Assembly: GCA_016742255.1 (NCBI GenBank)
Contig: JACVCB010000002.1
Location: 151,001 to 215,000 of the forward strand
DNA from: Leptospira sp.
Lineage (GTDB): Bacteria; Spirochaetota; Leptospiria; Leptospirales; Leptospiraceae
DNA: 64,000 nt
Reading direction: 5' to 3'
The notes under the pieces were generated by a model that searched no databases, was not told the DNA's origin, and worked only from the letters and a program-made list of their open reading frames with translations. Of the stretch, positions 7,678 to 18,247 are shown piece after piece. The position numbers and the translations under genes were made by a program. How positions within the stretch are numbered: position 1 is the stretch's first letter; each line of letters begins with the position of its first letter.

Positions 7678-8907
7678 TTAAAAATTAGGTAAAAAAGCCA
7701 AACTCTTTTTGTAACCGACACTGTCAGAAACTTGTTTCATGAGTTTTTTTGGTGAACCCGCAACCAACTTGTTTTTTCCTTCGATCGAAATTTCTTCTGT
7801 ACCCAATCCAAACTCTTGGAAGAGTGACAAAAATTCAAGTGATCCATAAATAGGATAACCATCGATGACAACCAAATCAATGTGTTTCCAATGAAGTTCC
7901 GATAGATTTAACTCAGAAGTTTTTTTCTCATCACTGATCACTACAAAATCACAATTTAAACCAGGCATAAGCGCATTTGGATTTCCCATCCGAAAGGCTT
8001 TTCTTGGATTTTCTGTTACCATTTTTAATAAAGTTTCTTCTGGCAGTTCCTCGCCGTATAATCCAAAATAAATGGATTTTGCAGTTTTTAACTCTTCCAA
8101 TAAATGATTGGATCCACTGGGGGAAGAATCTGTCCCCAAACAAACGTTAACTCCTCTTTCTAAAAAGAGTTTGATGTTTGTAGTTTTTCCGAAGATGTGA
8201 AGGTTTGAAGTAGGGCACCAAACTATGGATGCTCCTTTTTCTGCAATTTTATCAGCTTCTTTTGCTCCAAATGGCAAACAATGAACCAGGACTGAATGTG
8301 GACCTAGTGCATCCATTTTTTCTAACATACGAAGTGATTGTTTTGAATCATCATCTAATCCTTCTGCTAAATGAGTCACAAAAGGAAGGTTAGCGTGTTC
8401 TGCCATTCGGTATTCTAATGCAGGGCCTTCTCCCCAATCCAAACTATAGTTCCCAACCGAATGTGCTAAGGTATAGTCCGATATCAATTTGACAGGTAAA
8501 ATTCCTCGAAAGGGATTTTGCACAAAATGAGGAATGTGATCAAATACAGATGTCACACCTGCAAATAAGTTTTTGTAAGCACCAAGGTAATATAAAATTT
8601 CCGGATCAATTTGTTGGCGTTCAGCAAACACACCTGAACTTTTATACAAATTATCATAAGATAACCAGGAAAGGTGTTTTTCTGTTCCACCTACTTTTGG
8701 TAGGTAACTCGCTAGTAAATGGTCATGAGAATTGATAAATCCAGGATACAGTTTTTTGCCATGTAAGGAAAGAGTAAACATATCCTTGTTAGGTGTGATG
8801 GAGTCTTCGATACTTGTGATTTTTTCACCCGTAAATAAAAGATCTTTTGATTCCATTTTTCCATTTCGGAATAGGGATGCAGATTGTAATAAAATAGGTC
8901 GGGTCAT
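7678..8907 (-). CDS. Amidohydrolase (deaminase-like)
   Basis: 409 residues of the metal-dependent amidohydrolase superfamily, subgroup of methylthioadenosine/S-adenosylhomocysteine deaminases and related aminohydrolases. Metal and catalytic motifs in order: PGFINSHDHLLAS (HxH), VTHLAEG (third His and Glu), LVHCLPF (fourth His) and CLGTDSSPSG (catalytic Asp). The substrate cannot be assigned. The ATG overlaps the stop of the LytM-like gene upstream as ATGA, so it is co-translated with it. It lies 24 nt before the cNMP/TPR gene, in the same direction. Confidence 0.85.
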   Translation of the reverse strand: MTRPILLQSASLFRNGKMESKDLLFTGEKITSIEDSITPNKDMFTLSLHGKKLYPGFINSHDHLLASYLPKVGGTEKHLSWLSYDNLYKSSGVFAERQQIDPEILYYLGAYKNLFAGVTSVFDHIPHFVQNPFRGILPVKLISDYTLAHSVGNYSLDWGEGPALEYRMAEHANLPFVTHLAEGLDDDSKQSLRMLEKMDALGPHSVLVHCLPFGAKEADKIAEKGASIVWCPTSNLHIFGKTTNIKLFLERGVNVCLGTDSSPSGSNHLLEELKTAKSIYFGLYGEELPEETLLKMVTENPRKAFRMGNPNALMPGLNCDFVVISDEKKTSELNLSELHWKHIDLVVIDGYPIYGSLEFLSLFQEFGLGTEEISIEGKNKLVAGSPKKLMKQVSDSVGYKKSLAFLPNF

Positions 8908-9557
8908 TCAAATCCCCTTTGTAAGATAAGTTCAGGATTCAAATTGGTTTTGTTTTGGTTGAGTTGGAAATACAATCCTTTGTCTTTTGATAAGATTCCC
9001 AATCGATCTTTTGCATTCACTTGTTGGCCTTCTGTGACTTGGATCCTTTCTAAATTTCCGTAAACGGAATAAAGTCCGTTTTCATGTTCTAATATCACAA
9101 AGTTTTCATACCCATCCATATAATCTACATGTACGACTTTCCCTGAAAAACTGGCACGGACAAGTGAAGAACCCCCTCTTTGGAATTGAATTCCTTTATA
9201 AGGGTCATATGTAAGTTCAGAAAACTTCTTTTGTATTTTTTCTTTTTGTACAAGAGGGAAGGTGATTTTTTCTTTTATCTTTGTTTCAGACGAAATGGAT
9301 TTGGTTTCCTTATCTCTTGGAATTCGTAATTTTTCATTTTCGAACAAATTTTCGGCAGTGGTCCTTCCATTTAACTTTGCCAAGGTTTCGGCAGGAACAT
9401 TCATTTTACGAGCGATTCCATACCAAGAATCACCTTTGACAACTCGGTATGTCATTTGGTTTGTTTGGTTGGGAGTTTGTTTTTGGGTTTGTTTGGAAAG
9501 GATGGGGAAGGTGATCAGTACCAAACTAAAACTGAATATGATGCCTTGTTTTCGCAT
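8904..9557 (-). CDS. Exported LysM plus degenerate LytM (M23) protein, NlpD/EnvC-like
   Basis: 217 residues with a signal peptide (residues 1-21, RKQGIIFSFSLVLITFPILS). A LysM peptidoglycan-binding domain follows (YRVVKGDSWYGIARKMNV ... NEKLRIP, about 36-82), then a C-terminal M23/LytM fold (about 125-210). The M23 zinc ligands are missing: the usual Y-x-H-L is YGNL and the final HxH is replaced by GLYFQL. Such inactive LytM proteins in other bacteria activate cell-wall amidases at division, so a similar role is plausible but inferred. An AGGGAATT precedes the ATG. Confidence 0.85.
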   Translation of the reverse strand: MRKQGIIFSFSLVLITFPILSKQTQKQTPNQTNQMTYRVVKGDSWYGIARKMNVPAETLAKLNGRTTAENLFENEKLRIPRDKETKSISSETKIKEKITFPLVQKEKIQKKFSELTYDPYKGIQFQRGGSSLVRASFSGKVVHVDYMDGYENFVILEHENGLYSVYGNLERIQVTEGQQVNAKDRLGILSKDKGLYFQLNQNKTNLNPELILQRGFE

Positions 9558-9603
9558 AATTCCCTAAGGCAAGTATCGACATGAAAAAGCGGGAGGGCAA
9601 TAA

Positions 9604-9628
9604 AAAAGGCGGGAAAAACCCGCCTTTT
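9604..9628 (-). terminator. Terminator of fusA
   Basis: AAAAGGCGGG-AAAAA-CCCGCCTTTT is a perfect 10 bp stem with flanking A and T runs, so it can work in both directions. It lies 31 bp past the fusA stop on the minus strand. Confidence 0.85.
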
Positions 9629-9658
9629 CCAAAACCAAACAGAACCAAAAACGAGGTT

Positions 9659-11779
9659 TTATTCTTCGTCTTTGTTGTTGACTTTGTATTTTTTCATTAA
9701 CTCTTCTGCTACGTTTCTTGGAACAGGAGCATACTTGGAGAATTCCATAGCGAACTCAGCTTTTCCTTGGGTAGAGGAGCGAAGCACTGTGGAGTATCCA
9801 AACATATCAGCAAGAGGAACTTCTGCTTCAATTTTAGCATAACCGTTCTCTTCTGTTGTGTTTAAGATCATACCACGTCTTTGGTTCACGGAAGCAAGGA
9901 TCGCTCCTTGGAATTCTGTTGGTCCTTCTACTTCCACACGCATGATTGGCTCGAGGATGATGGGTGCTGCTTTTGAGAAACCTTGGCGGAATCCGTAACG
10001 AGCTCCAATTTGGAATGCCATATCAGATGAATCCACATCATGGTAAGCACCATCATTGATCACACAACGAACTCCGATGATAGGGAATCCAATGAGAGAT
10101 CCTCTTTCTAAACAAGAACGGAAACCTTTATCACAAGATCCGATGTATTCGCGAGGGATGGAACCACCCACGATTTTATCTACGAATTCGTAGTCCTTTC
10201 CTTCTTCTTGTGGGATTGGTTCGATGTAACCAGCCACACGAGAGAACTGACCTTGACCACCCGTTTGTTTTTTATGAGTGTAATCAAATTCTGCCGATTT
10301 AGTGATGGTTTCACGATACGCCACCTGAGGAGCACCAGTCACAAGGTCCACACCATACTCACGTTTCATACGTTCGATGTATACTTCGAGGTGGAGTTCT
10401 CCCATCCCTTTGATGATGGTTTGACCAGACTCTTTATCAATTTCAGTTTGGAAGGTTGGGTCTTCTTTTGTGAAACGGTTAAGAGCTTTTGCAAGGTTTG
10501 GAAGTTGTTTTGACTCTTTACATTCAATTGTAAGTGAGATCACTGGATTTGGAACAAACATAGACTCCATAGTGAGTTTTGTTTTTCCATCAGTGAATGT
10601 ATCCCCTGATGCACAATCGATACCAAATAGAGCAACGATATCACCTGCTTCCGCTTTGGAAATATCTTCCATTTCATTGGAGTGCATACGAACAAGACGA
10701 CCAATGTTATGGCGTTTGTTGTTAGATGAGTTATAGATCGTCATCCCTTTTTCGAGTCTACCTTGGTAAACACGAACGTATGTTAACTGACCGTAACGAC
10801 CGTCTTCCAATTTGAAGGCAAGGCAAACGAGTGGTTTTTCTGGATCAGAATCCAAAATAAGTTCGTTTTCTTCGTTTCCAATTTCTTTTGCTGTGTTTTC
10901 CACATCATAAGGTGATGCGAGGTAGTCTGCTACTCCATCCAGAAGTCTTTGAACCCCTTTGTTTTTGAAGGCAGAACCCATAAATACAGGAACAAATTTA
11001 AGTGCAAGGACACCACGTCGAATCGCTTCTTTGACACGAGCTTCAGACGGAGTTCCTTCTAACATCTCTTCTGTGAGTTCATCACTAAAAAGAGAAACTG
11101 CATCGAGAAGGGCTTCGCGTTTTTCGTTCGCTTGGTCCTTTAAATCATCGGGAATGTCAGTGATTTTGATATCTTGCCCGTTTGGACCTTCAAAATAATA
11201 AGCCTTCATTTCCACGAGGTCTACAATCCCTTTTAAGTCGTTTTCGAGTCCGATCGGAAGTTGTACTGCATGGGCATTGAGGTGGAGTTTTTCACGGAGT
11301 TGATCGATCACTCTCCATGGGTTTGCACCTGTTCTGTCGAGTTTGTTGATAAAGGCAACACGAGGAACGTTGTAACGTTTCATCTGGCGGTCAACTGTGA
11401 TGGACTGAGATTGAACTCCCGCAACACCACAAAGAACCATAATCGCAGAGTCAAGGACACGAAGGGAACGTTCTACTTCAATTGTGAAGTCAACGTGGCC
11501 CGGAGTATCGATGATGTTGATTGTAATGTCTTTCCAAGTCGCATAGGTAGCTGCTGACTGGATCGTGATCCCTCTTTCTCGTTCGAGGTCCATACTGTCC
11601 ATAGTAGCACCCACACCGTCTTTTCCACGTACTTCGTGGATGGCATGAATTTTGTTCGTATAAAATAAGATACGTTCTGTTAGGGTTGTTTTCCCTGAGT
11701 CAATGTGTGCGGAAATCCCGATATTACGGATTCTTTCCAATTTTGGATCACGTTTGGTTGCTTGCGTCGCAGAGGTCAT
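9659..11779 (-). CDS. fusA: Elongation factor G, mitochondrial-like spirochaete type (EFG1)
   Basis: 706 residues, full length. This GTPase moves tRNAs and mRNA through the ribosome. G motifs: AHIDSGKTT (P-loop), [11 protein letters not shown] (switch I), DTPGHVDF and NKLD. Domains II to V follow, with GGQGQF near the start of domain IV. The stretch [17 protein letters not shown] and the endings [10 protein letters not shown] and [11 protein letters not shown] closely follow mitochondrial EF-G1, as expected of the spirochaete/planctomycete EFG1 subgroup. A GAGG lies 5 nt before the ATG. It is not in a str operon: no rpsL, rpsG or tuf is next to it. Confidence 0.95.
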   Translation of the reverse strand: MTSATQATKRDPKLERIRNIGISAHIDSGKTTLTERILFYTNKIHAIHEVRGKDGVGATMDSMDLERERGITIQSAATYATWKDITINIIDTPGHVDFTIEVERSLRVLDSAIMVLCGVAGVQSQSITVDRQMKRYNVPRVAFINKLDRTGANPWRVIDQLREKLHLNAHAVQLPIGLENDLKGIVDLVEMKAYYFEGPNGQDIKITDIPDDLKDQANEKREALLDAVSLFSDELTEEMLEGTPSEARVKEAIRRGVLALKFVPVFMGSAFKNKGVQRLLDGVADYLASPYDVENTAKEIGNEENELILDSDPEKPLVCLAFKLEDGRYGQLTYVRVYQGRLEKGMTIYNSSNNKRHNIGRLVRMHSNEMEDISKAEAGDIVALFGIDCASGDTFTDGKTKLTMESMFVPNPVISLTIECKESKQLPNLAKALNRFTKEDPTFQTEIDKESGQTIIKGMGELHLEVYIERMKREYGVDLVTGAPQVAYRETITKSAEFDYTHKKQTGGQGQFSRVAGYIEPIPQEEGKDYEFVDKIVGGSIPREYIGSCDKGFRSCLERGSLIGFPIIGVRCVINDGAYHDVDSSDMAFQIGARYGFRQGFSKAAPIILEPIMRVEVEGPTEFQGAILASVNQRRGMILNTTEENGYAKIEAEVPLADMFGYSTVLRSSTQGKAEFAMEFSKYAPVPRNVAEELMKKYKVNNKDEE

Positions 11780-11905
11780 ATTTTCCTCAAAAATAAGGTT
11801 AAAGTTGAATTGATTCTACCAAAATCTGAAATGGACTGCGTTTGTAAAGTACTTGGGATTTTTGGTTAGCGGGAAAATCCTGGAGAAAGTAGAGAATAGG
11901 GAAAT

Positions 11906-13432
11906 ATGCCACTTGCTCGTTTCAAACGATTTTTTCGTACTTTGTCTTTTGCCCGAGTGGTGTGCCTTGGTTTTTTTGCCGCCATCTTACTTGGGTCGTT
12001 TGGCTTGTACATTTCGGAAGAAGGTGAGTTGTCATTTGTCGATAGTCTCTATCTCTCCGCCTCGTCTATTTGTGTGACCGGTTTGTCACCCATCCCGCTT
12101 TCGGGTCTGAACCCTTCCACTCATTGGATCATGTTATTCCTCATCCAATTGGGGGGACTTGGGATCATCAGTTTTACTGTGATTGTTGGGTTTCTCATCA
12201 CCAAAGGGATTTCTAGGAATGCTCGTTTTAATGCCTTTGTTGGTGCTGCCATTGACACCCAAACGGAAACAGAGTCACTTGCCACCAATGAAGTGAACCG
12301 GATTTTACTTTCCATTATCAATATTTCATTTTCCATCGAAATCCTGGGAGCCATTGGTTTGTACCTCCATATGCCAGAAGGGGTGGAAGGGGAGAACACT
12401 CGTTGGTTTTTTTCCCTGTTTACGGCAGTCTCTTCTTTCAATAACGCTGGTTTTTCGATCACAGATGACCTTAGTGCCTTACGTTTGGATCCTTTTTCCC
12501 TGTACATCGTTTCGGGACTTGTGATTTTTGGAGGGATTGGATTCCCTGTCATCATCCTACTCGAGAAGGTGTTACTCACTATCTTTGTGAGAATCGTATA
12601 CCGCATTGAAGTGGTAGCAGAAACCCTCATGATGGAAAAAGCTTTAAAAACAGGGAATGTCCCACGTTTTTTGTTATTACCTGCACAGTTTTCCGCAATC
12701 TTAGAAAATCGAATTGAAGAGTACAACAAACACTTACGGGGAGAAACCACTCGGATCCAATCAAAACTTTTGGTGTATGGGTCTTTTGCTCTGTTATTAT
12801 TTGGATTTCTGGGAATTTATTTCTTAGAAAGGAGTAACCCTCATACCTTTCACGGCATGGAACTAGTTGATAAAATTTCCAATGCATTTTTTATGTCTGT
12901 TTGTTCCAGAACGGCTGGTTTTTCGACAATGGACCTTGGTCATTTGAATGATGCTACTGTGATCATCATCACCGTACTCATGTTTATTGGTGGGGGTCCA
13001 CAAGGAACTGCTGGTGGTATCAAAATCACAACTTTTGTTCTGTTACTTGCCTATTTAAAAAATGTCATCCAACCTTCCAAGCCTGTGATGTTATTTGGTG
13101 AAACTGTTTCTAAAAATTCAGTAGCAGTGGCAATTCGGGTTTATTTTTTAGCAACAGTATCCTTGGCATTTGTATTCATATTGCTTGGGATTTTAGACCA
13201 AAACCAACACTCTCTCCATGTTATCTTTTTTGAATTGATTTCTTCGTTTTCCACAGTGGGTTATAGTTTGAACCTGACTTCCCAATTAGGGGATATCGAG
13301 AAATTATTTTATGCTGCCGTAATGTATGTGGGTAGGGTGGGAATTTTTACGGTTCTCATCGCAGCGACAGGCCATTCGGGAGTCCCCAAAATGGGTACCA
13401 TCGACGACGGTGTAAAAATCCAAGTCGGGTAA
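11906..13432 (+). CDS. TrkH/KtrB-family potassium uptake membrane protein
   Basis: 508 residues with the four pore-loop/two-helix repeats of K+ transporters. The selectivity-filter segments are visible as SICVTGLSP, FNNAGFSI, CSRTAGFST and FSTVGYSL, each with the conserved glycine. GGGPQGTAGGIK marks the interhelix loop before the third repeat's final helix. It carries K+ (or Na+-coupled K+) into the cell. Its RCK partner (KtrA/TrkA) is not in the window, which is unusual because the two are often adjacent. AGGG precedes the ATG. It is divergent from fusA. Confidence 0.9.
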   Translation: MPLARFKRFFRTLSFARVVCLGFFAAILLGSFGLYISEEGELSFVDSLYLSASSICVTGLSPIPLSGLNPSTHWIMLFLIQLGGLGIISFTVIVGFLITKGISRNARFNAFVGAAIDTQTETESLATNEVNRILLSIINISFSIEILGAIGLYLHMPEGVEGENTRWFFSLFTAVSSFNNAGFSITDDLSALRLDPFSLYIVSGLVIFGGIGFPVIILLEKVLLTIFVRIVYRIEVVAETLMMEKALKTGNVPRFLLLPAQFSAILENRIEEYNKHLRGETTRIQSKLLVYGSFALLLFGFLGIYFLERSNPHTFHGMELVDKISNAFFMSVCSRTAGFSTMDLGHLNDATVIIITVLMFIGGGPQGTAGGIKITTFVLLLAYLKNVIQPSKPVMLFGETVSKNSVAVAIRVYFLATVSLAFVFILLGILDQNQHSLHVIFFELISSFSTVGYSLNLTSQLGDIEKLFYAAVMYVGRVGIFTVLIAATGHSGVPKMGTIDDGVKIQVG

Positions 13433-13492
13433 AATGGATAGAAAAATCAGTTTTAGTAAATTTAGGCACAATCAGGATTGGTAGTTGTGAAA

Positions 13493-14502
13493 ATGTCAGT
13501 GAAAGAGTTATTCCTCTCCTATTGGAAATCTCCCGTTCTTAGTTCAGAAGAAGAGAAACAAGAAGTTCTTAAAAAAGAAAAAAAACAAAAACTGGGACAA
13601 ATCGAATCTCGGTTGGAGTCACTTGAGATATTGATATCGAATGATAAACTCGCAGATGCAAATATTTTATTAAAATACGTAGTGTACGATTTGGTAAACT
13701 ATTACCAAAGTTTAAATGGCAAAAAAGAAATTCCAAAAGACAGTGACTTGTCTTCTTTTCAATTGCCAGAAACAAAATCAAAAGCATTTCAGTTTTTAAA
13801 AAACTTCAACCACCAAGTAGATATTACTGAAGCTAAGATAAACGAAATGTTTGATGGCTGTTTATTGACTTATAACTTTTTAATTGATGAATCAAAATCA
13901 TTATTCCGTTCCAAAATGGAAACGAATCTTGATCGATTCAAACAGATTCGAAAAATTCGTATCATTTCTGTAACATCAATTTTGCTTTTATCACTCATTT
14001 CTGTTTTATATTACCAATATAAATTTCCAGTTTTGAAAGACCAAACCATCAAAATGTATACATTTGTGGATAAAGAACACCCACAAACTTCGGAATCAAT
14101 GATGGTTTCTTTACCTGTTTCGAAAACTGGGGTTGGTGTTTGGAATGAGTATGTATTTACACTTCCTGAAACAATGAATCAATTTGGTGGACTCAGGATT
14201 GATCCTTTGGAACAAAGAGGAATTCGTTTTGTTTTGGATGATCTACAGATACTGGATACAAACGGCAAAGTTTTGTATTCTAAAAAAATCACTGTAAGCC
14301 AAAGTTTATTGCCAGAAGATTACCAAGACTTCTTAGAAATTAGTGATATCAAAACCGCTGGGAAACAATTGCCAGGTGAGTTAGTCGAAATGATTTCCAC
14401 TGGTAGAGATCCAAAAATTCTTTTAGTGTTTCCTACATTAGAGAATGCTAAAACAATCAAAGTCAAAATGAAATACATTGAAGCCCATAAAGTGAAGAAA
14501 AA

Positions 14503-14506
<4 letters not shown>
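13493..14506 (+). CDS. Unknown protein with one membrane helix
   Basis: About 337 residues. An N-terminal helical cytoplasmic part contains a charged coiled-coil-like run (about 20-60). One membrane helix (IRIISVTSILLLSLISVLYYQY) follows, then a beta-rich outer domain of about 150 residues. No family is recognised. The start is uncertain: in-frame TTG 13478, GTG 13487 (AGGA 9 nt before it) and ATG 13493. The stop overlaps the ATG of the UbiA-family gene as ATGA, so it is probably an accessory protein for that enzyme; this is inference from position only. Confidence 0.7.
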
Positions 14507-15402
<896 letters not shown>

Positions 15403-15404
15403 AG

Positions 15405-15914
15405 ATGAAAATTTGGAAACAGTTGCCTTATGGCTGGAAAGTGGTGTTTGCCTTTGTTTTCTTTTTTTCCGCAACCTTAGGATTTGCTTATTTTAAGGCT
15501 AGGGACACAAATCCATCCATTCCCATTGAGGCTCTAGCAACAACCCCAACGGAAGCAAGTTCCTGGAAAGGCCACCCCAAGGTGGTGTATTTCTGGGCAA
15601 CTTGGTGTACTGTATGCAAAGCCTACACACCAATCCTTGAAGCCAATTTAAAATTTTTACCAAAAGAAACCATGTTTTTGTCTGTTTTGGAATCGGAAGA
15701 TTCTGAAGAGACCAAAGAAATCCTCTCCCACCTTTCTTCAGAATCAACTTACCCGATTTACACTGCAGATTACCGAATGTTAAAAGAATGGAGGATTTCT
15801 GCTTACCCAACTACAATCTTTGTCAATGCCAATGGAAAAGTTGTTTTTGCAGACTCAGGAATTTTGAGTCCCATTGGATTTTGGATCCGTTCTTTTCTTT
15901 TGCGCTTTTTTTAA
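15405..15914 (+). CDS. TlpA/ResA-like thioredoxin, membrane-anchored
   Basis: 169 residues. An N-terminal membrane anchor (VVFAFVFFFSATLGFAYF) is followed by a thioredoxin fold with redox site WCTVC (in FWATWCTVCKAY) and the cis-proline loop ISAYPTTIFVNANGK. It would reduce or exchange disulfides outside the inner membrane. An earlier in-frame ATG at 15336 lies inside the UbiA gene; the ATG at 15405, two bases past that gene's stop, gives a normal anchor. Substrates are unknown; cytochrome maturation and envelope proteins are typical for the family. Confidence 0.83.
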   Translation: MKIWKQLPYGWKVVFAFVFFFSATLGFAYFKARDTNPSIPIEALATTPTEASSWKGHPKVVYFWATWCTVCKAYTPILEANLKFLPKETMFLSVLESEDSEETKEILSHLSSESTYPIYTADYRMLKEWRISAYPTTIFVNANGKVVFADSGILSPIGFWIRSFLLRFF

Positions 15915-15931
15915 ACTGTCGATGATCTAGT

Positions 15932-16705
15932 ATGGACTCGAGCTTCAAACCCAAGCCACTTTTGAATAAGTCGGAACTCCGGCAAATCAAACGAAGTAAA
16001 ACGAGGGTTGAAGGAAAAAAAGTCATCACCGATGACGTCAAAAAACTCAAATCACTTAAAGTCACACCGGAACTTAGTTTCCAAGAGTCGATTGATTACT
16101 ACAAAGAACCCATTTGGATCGAATATTACATTCCAAAAGAATCTAGGTTTGCTTTTGAAACCAAATATCTATTTATCTTGTTAGTTGATCCTAAGACCAC
16201 TGATGAAGAATGTGATTTAGCTAGAAAAGAAGCCCAAGAGAAAAATGAAATCGTAGATGTTTTTGGGTATATGGAATCCCATCCCGATTCTATACGTCTC
16301 ATTGAAGATTCTTACCATTCCACCATGTCGATGCATGAAACCATCCACCATATTTATCGCAATTATAAAGAAACTGGTGCCACTGAAGATTTAAAAACTG
16401 CCTGTTACCTGACAGAGGCATTACTCAAATACGAACCAACCATTGCAGGGCTCACGTATTTTCGTGATTATAGTATCTATAATTTAAACTATTGGATACG
16501 AACGTTAAATCGATTGAAAATTGACTTTGCATTAGAAGATGCAACCGTATCCCTTCTCATCAAACGAAGGAACGAACTTTGGGAAATGGAAAATCGGGAA
16601 GAAGATGAAGACTTTGATTTGTTAGCTGCATTGTTTTTTGAGCAGGCTTTTCCAAACCGAGGAGCGGGTGAACTTTCGAGTGATGACATGTTATTATTTG
16701 AATGA
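15932..16705 (+). CDS. Unknown soluble protein
   Basis: 257 residues, no signal peptide or membrane segment. A basic N-terminus (about 1-50, with KRSKTRVEGKK) is followed by a mixed alpha/beta region, then a helical C-terminal half with the His-containing segment YHSTMSMHETIHHIYRNY, and an acidic tail (REEDEDFD). I do not recognise a family. The HETIHH spacing recalls HExxH zinc proteases, but the order is not HExxH, so no enzyme call is made. It starts 17 nt after the thioredoxin-like gene and is likely co-transcribed. Confidence 0.7.
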   Translation: MDSSFKPKPLLNKSELRQIKRSKTRVEGKKVITDDVKKLKSLKVTPELSFQESIDYYKEPIWIEYYIPKESRFAFETKYLFILLVDPKTTDEECDLARKEAQEKNEIVDVFGYMESHPDSIRLIEDSYHSTMSMHETIHHIYRNYKETGATEDLKTACYLTEALLKYEPTIAGLTYFRDYSIYNLNYWIRTLNRLKIDFALEDATVSLLIKRRNELWEMENREEDEDFDLLAALFFEQAFPNRGAGELSSDDMLLFE

Positions 16706-16733
16706 ATCACATCGTCATTTATTTTTTATACAC

Positions 16734-17600
16734 TTAACTCACAAACCAACGAAATAAATCGATATGGTCTTTTGTGGATTGGAAAGTTTGATCTGCAGAT
16801 AAAGTGGTGACTTCGTTTAGTTTCATGGAAACGGGGATTCGTTTTTCTTGGAAGGTAAACGTTAATTTGGATACGGATTTTACTGATTCTTTCCAATGTT
16901 TTTCTGTTACTTGTTCTTCTGTGAGTGGAAAACTATCCAAAAATACCTTCCAAAAATCCTTTCCATCGATGAGCACCTCTGAGATCCCACTGATCCCCAT
17001 TTTTAAATCACGAAATAGATTTTCTCGGTTAAAATCTTTGATGCCGATCGACAAAAATGGTTTTTCTCTTTTGATTTTTTCTAAATTTGGGATCAACAAC
17101 TTTGTATCTATTTTATCCCAATCCAATACTAAAAAATGACATGGACCAACTAACAATCTTTTGAGTAAAAATTCAGGATTGGATTCCGTAAAAACAGAAT
17201 ATCCAAGAGATTTTAAAACCCTCGAAATGTTTTGGTCGAGGATTTGATCTTTCGTACAAACAATCCAAGTTAATTTTTTTTCTGGCTCTGGGTGGAGAGG
17301 TAGAGTATGAATTTTCTGAAAAGGTTTATCCCATAAGAAGGAAACACCTGCGGATTTGTATTCCTTTTTTTCTTCCTTTGAAAATTGTCCGCATAAGATT
17401 GGTTCGATGCTCCAATCCAAAAGTTCTTTTGCTAAATCTGGACTTGGTTTGGAAAAAACTCTAACACAATCAGGGAAATCTTTCCAATTTTTACTTGTAC
17501 ATTCTTTCACTACGGACCCATTTACTTGTAACCAAGCAATCATGAGTTCTTTTTCCCGCTCTGGGAGTTGTGTCAAAACGGCTCCGAATAGTGAGTCCAT
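16734..17600 (-). CDS. Protein with a degenerate receiver-like domain
   Basis: 288 residues. The centre (about 110-215) looks like a response-regulator receiver fold: LTWIVCTKDQILDQNISRVL is the first strand/helix, HFLVLDWDKID holds an Asp at the phosphorylation position, and FLSIGIKDFNRENLF takes the place of the later strands. The acidic pair at the end of strand 1 and the conserved Lys are not where they should be, so it is probably not phosphorylated. The N-terminal 100 and C-terminal 70 residues are unrecognised. It converges on the preceding gene (28 bp gap) and is divergent from the PhaR-like gene. Confidence 0.65.
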   Translation of the reverse strand: MDSLFGAVLTQLPEREKELMIAWLQVNGSVVKECTSKNWKDFPDCVRVFSKPSPDLAKELLDWSIEPILCGQFSKEEKKEYKSAGVSFLWDKPFQKIHTLPLHPEPEKKLTWIVCTKDQILDQNISRVLKSLGYSVFTESNPEFLLKRLLVGPCHFLVLDWDKIDTKLLIPNLEKIKREKPFLSIGIKDFNRENLFRDLKMGISGISEVLIDGKDFWKVFLDSFPLTEEQVTEKHWKESVKSVSKLTFTFQEKRIPVSMKLNEVTTLSADQTFQSTKDHIDLFRWFVS

Positions 17601-17657
17601 ACGATTGTATTTTAGTTGACCCCCTAGGCTTGAAAGTCATTTTAAAAAGCATCTCCG

Positions 17658-18206
17658 ATGAAGCTCCTCAAGCGATACGCAAACCGTAGGCTCTATGATC
17701 CAGAAACAAGTTCCACCATCACCTTAGAAGATGTGGCAAAGATGATCATCGGTGGGGAAGAAATCAAAGTCCAAGACAACCTTTCTGGCGAAGACATTAC
17801 ACCCAAGATCCTTGGACAAACTTTTTTAAAGGTAAGCCTTGGCCAAAGGAACGAAGATTTTTCTAATTTTATGTTAACTTCTCTCATCCGAGAGACCGGC
17901 CGTGATATTTCTGGTCTGTTTGAACGTTTGGTTTTAGGTGGAATTGGAGCCAATTACCTTACCCGCGAACGGTTGGAAAGGATTGTCAATTCGATGGTGG
18001 AACTCGGGGAATTGAAGGAAGTGGACTTTAGCCTTTATAGAGAAGATTTACTCCGAAAGATGGCATCCCGCGCGAGTGAAAAAAAGGAACAAATCCAAAA
18101 GGATTTGGAAAAATTCAGCCAATCCATTTTGGAAGAAGACAAAGCAACCCTTGGCGACTTATCTGAAAAATTAAAAGAAGTCGCAGAAAAATTAAAAGAA
18201 AATTAG
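17658..18206 (+). CDS. PhaR-type polyhydroxyalkanoate regulator
   Basis: 182 residues. The N-terminal 60 residues carry the DNA-binding motif of PHA-synthesis regulators: [20 protein letters not shown], followed by [19 protein letters not shown]. Next comes the PHB_acc-like segment [10 protein letters not shown], and then a charged coiled coil (about 130-182) resembling phasins. In other bacteria PhaR binds PHA granules and represses phasin genes. No PHA synthase or phasin gene is next to it, so its target here is unknown. No clear ribosome site precedes the ATG. Confidence 0.82.
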   Translation: MKLLKRYANRRLYDPETSSTITLEDVAKMIIGGEEIKVQDNLSGEDITPKILGQTFLKVSLGQRNEDFSNFMLTSLIRETGRDISGLFERLVLGGIGANYLTRERLERIVNSMVELGELKEVDFSLYREDLLRKMASRASEKKEQIQKDLEKFSQSILEEDKATLGDLSEKLKEVAEKLKEN

Positions 18207-18247
18207 CCAAAATGAGTTAGAATGTCCTCCAATTTTAGGGGGAAGGA

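Noticed and set aside
11853..12077. Open frame overlapping the start of the K+ transporter
   Set aside because: Different frame of the same region; the transporter frame has the pore motifs and ribosome site.
12121..12750. 209-codon open frame antisense to the K+ transporter
   Set aside because: Shadow of a clear membrane-protein gene; no ribosome site and no recognisable motifs.
15932..16705. HExxH zinc protease motif in the unknown protein
   Set aside because: The sequence reads HETIHH with the wrong residue order for a usable HExxH plus third ligand that I can place; no other protease feature.
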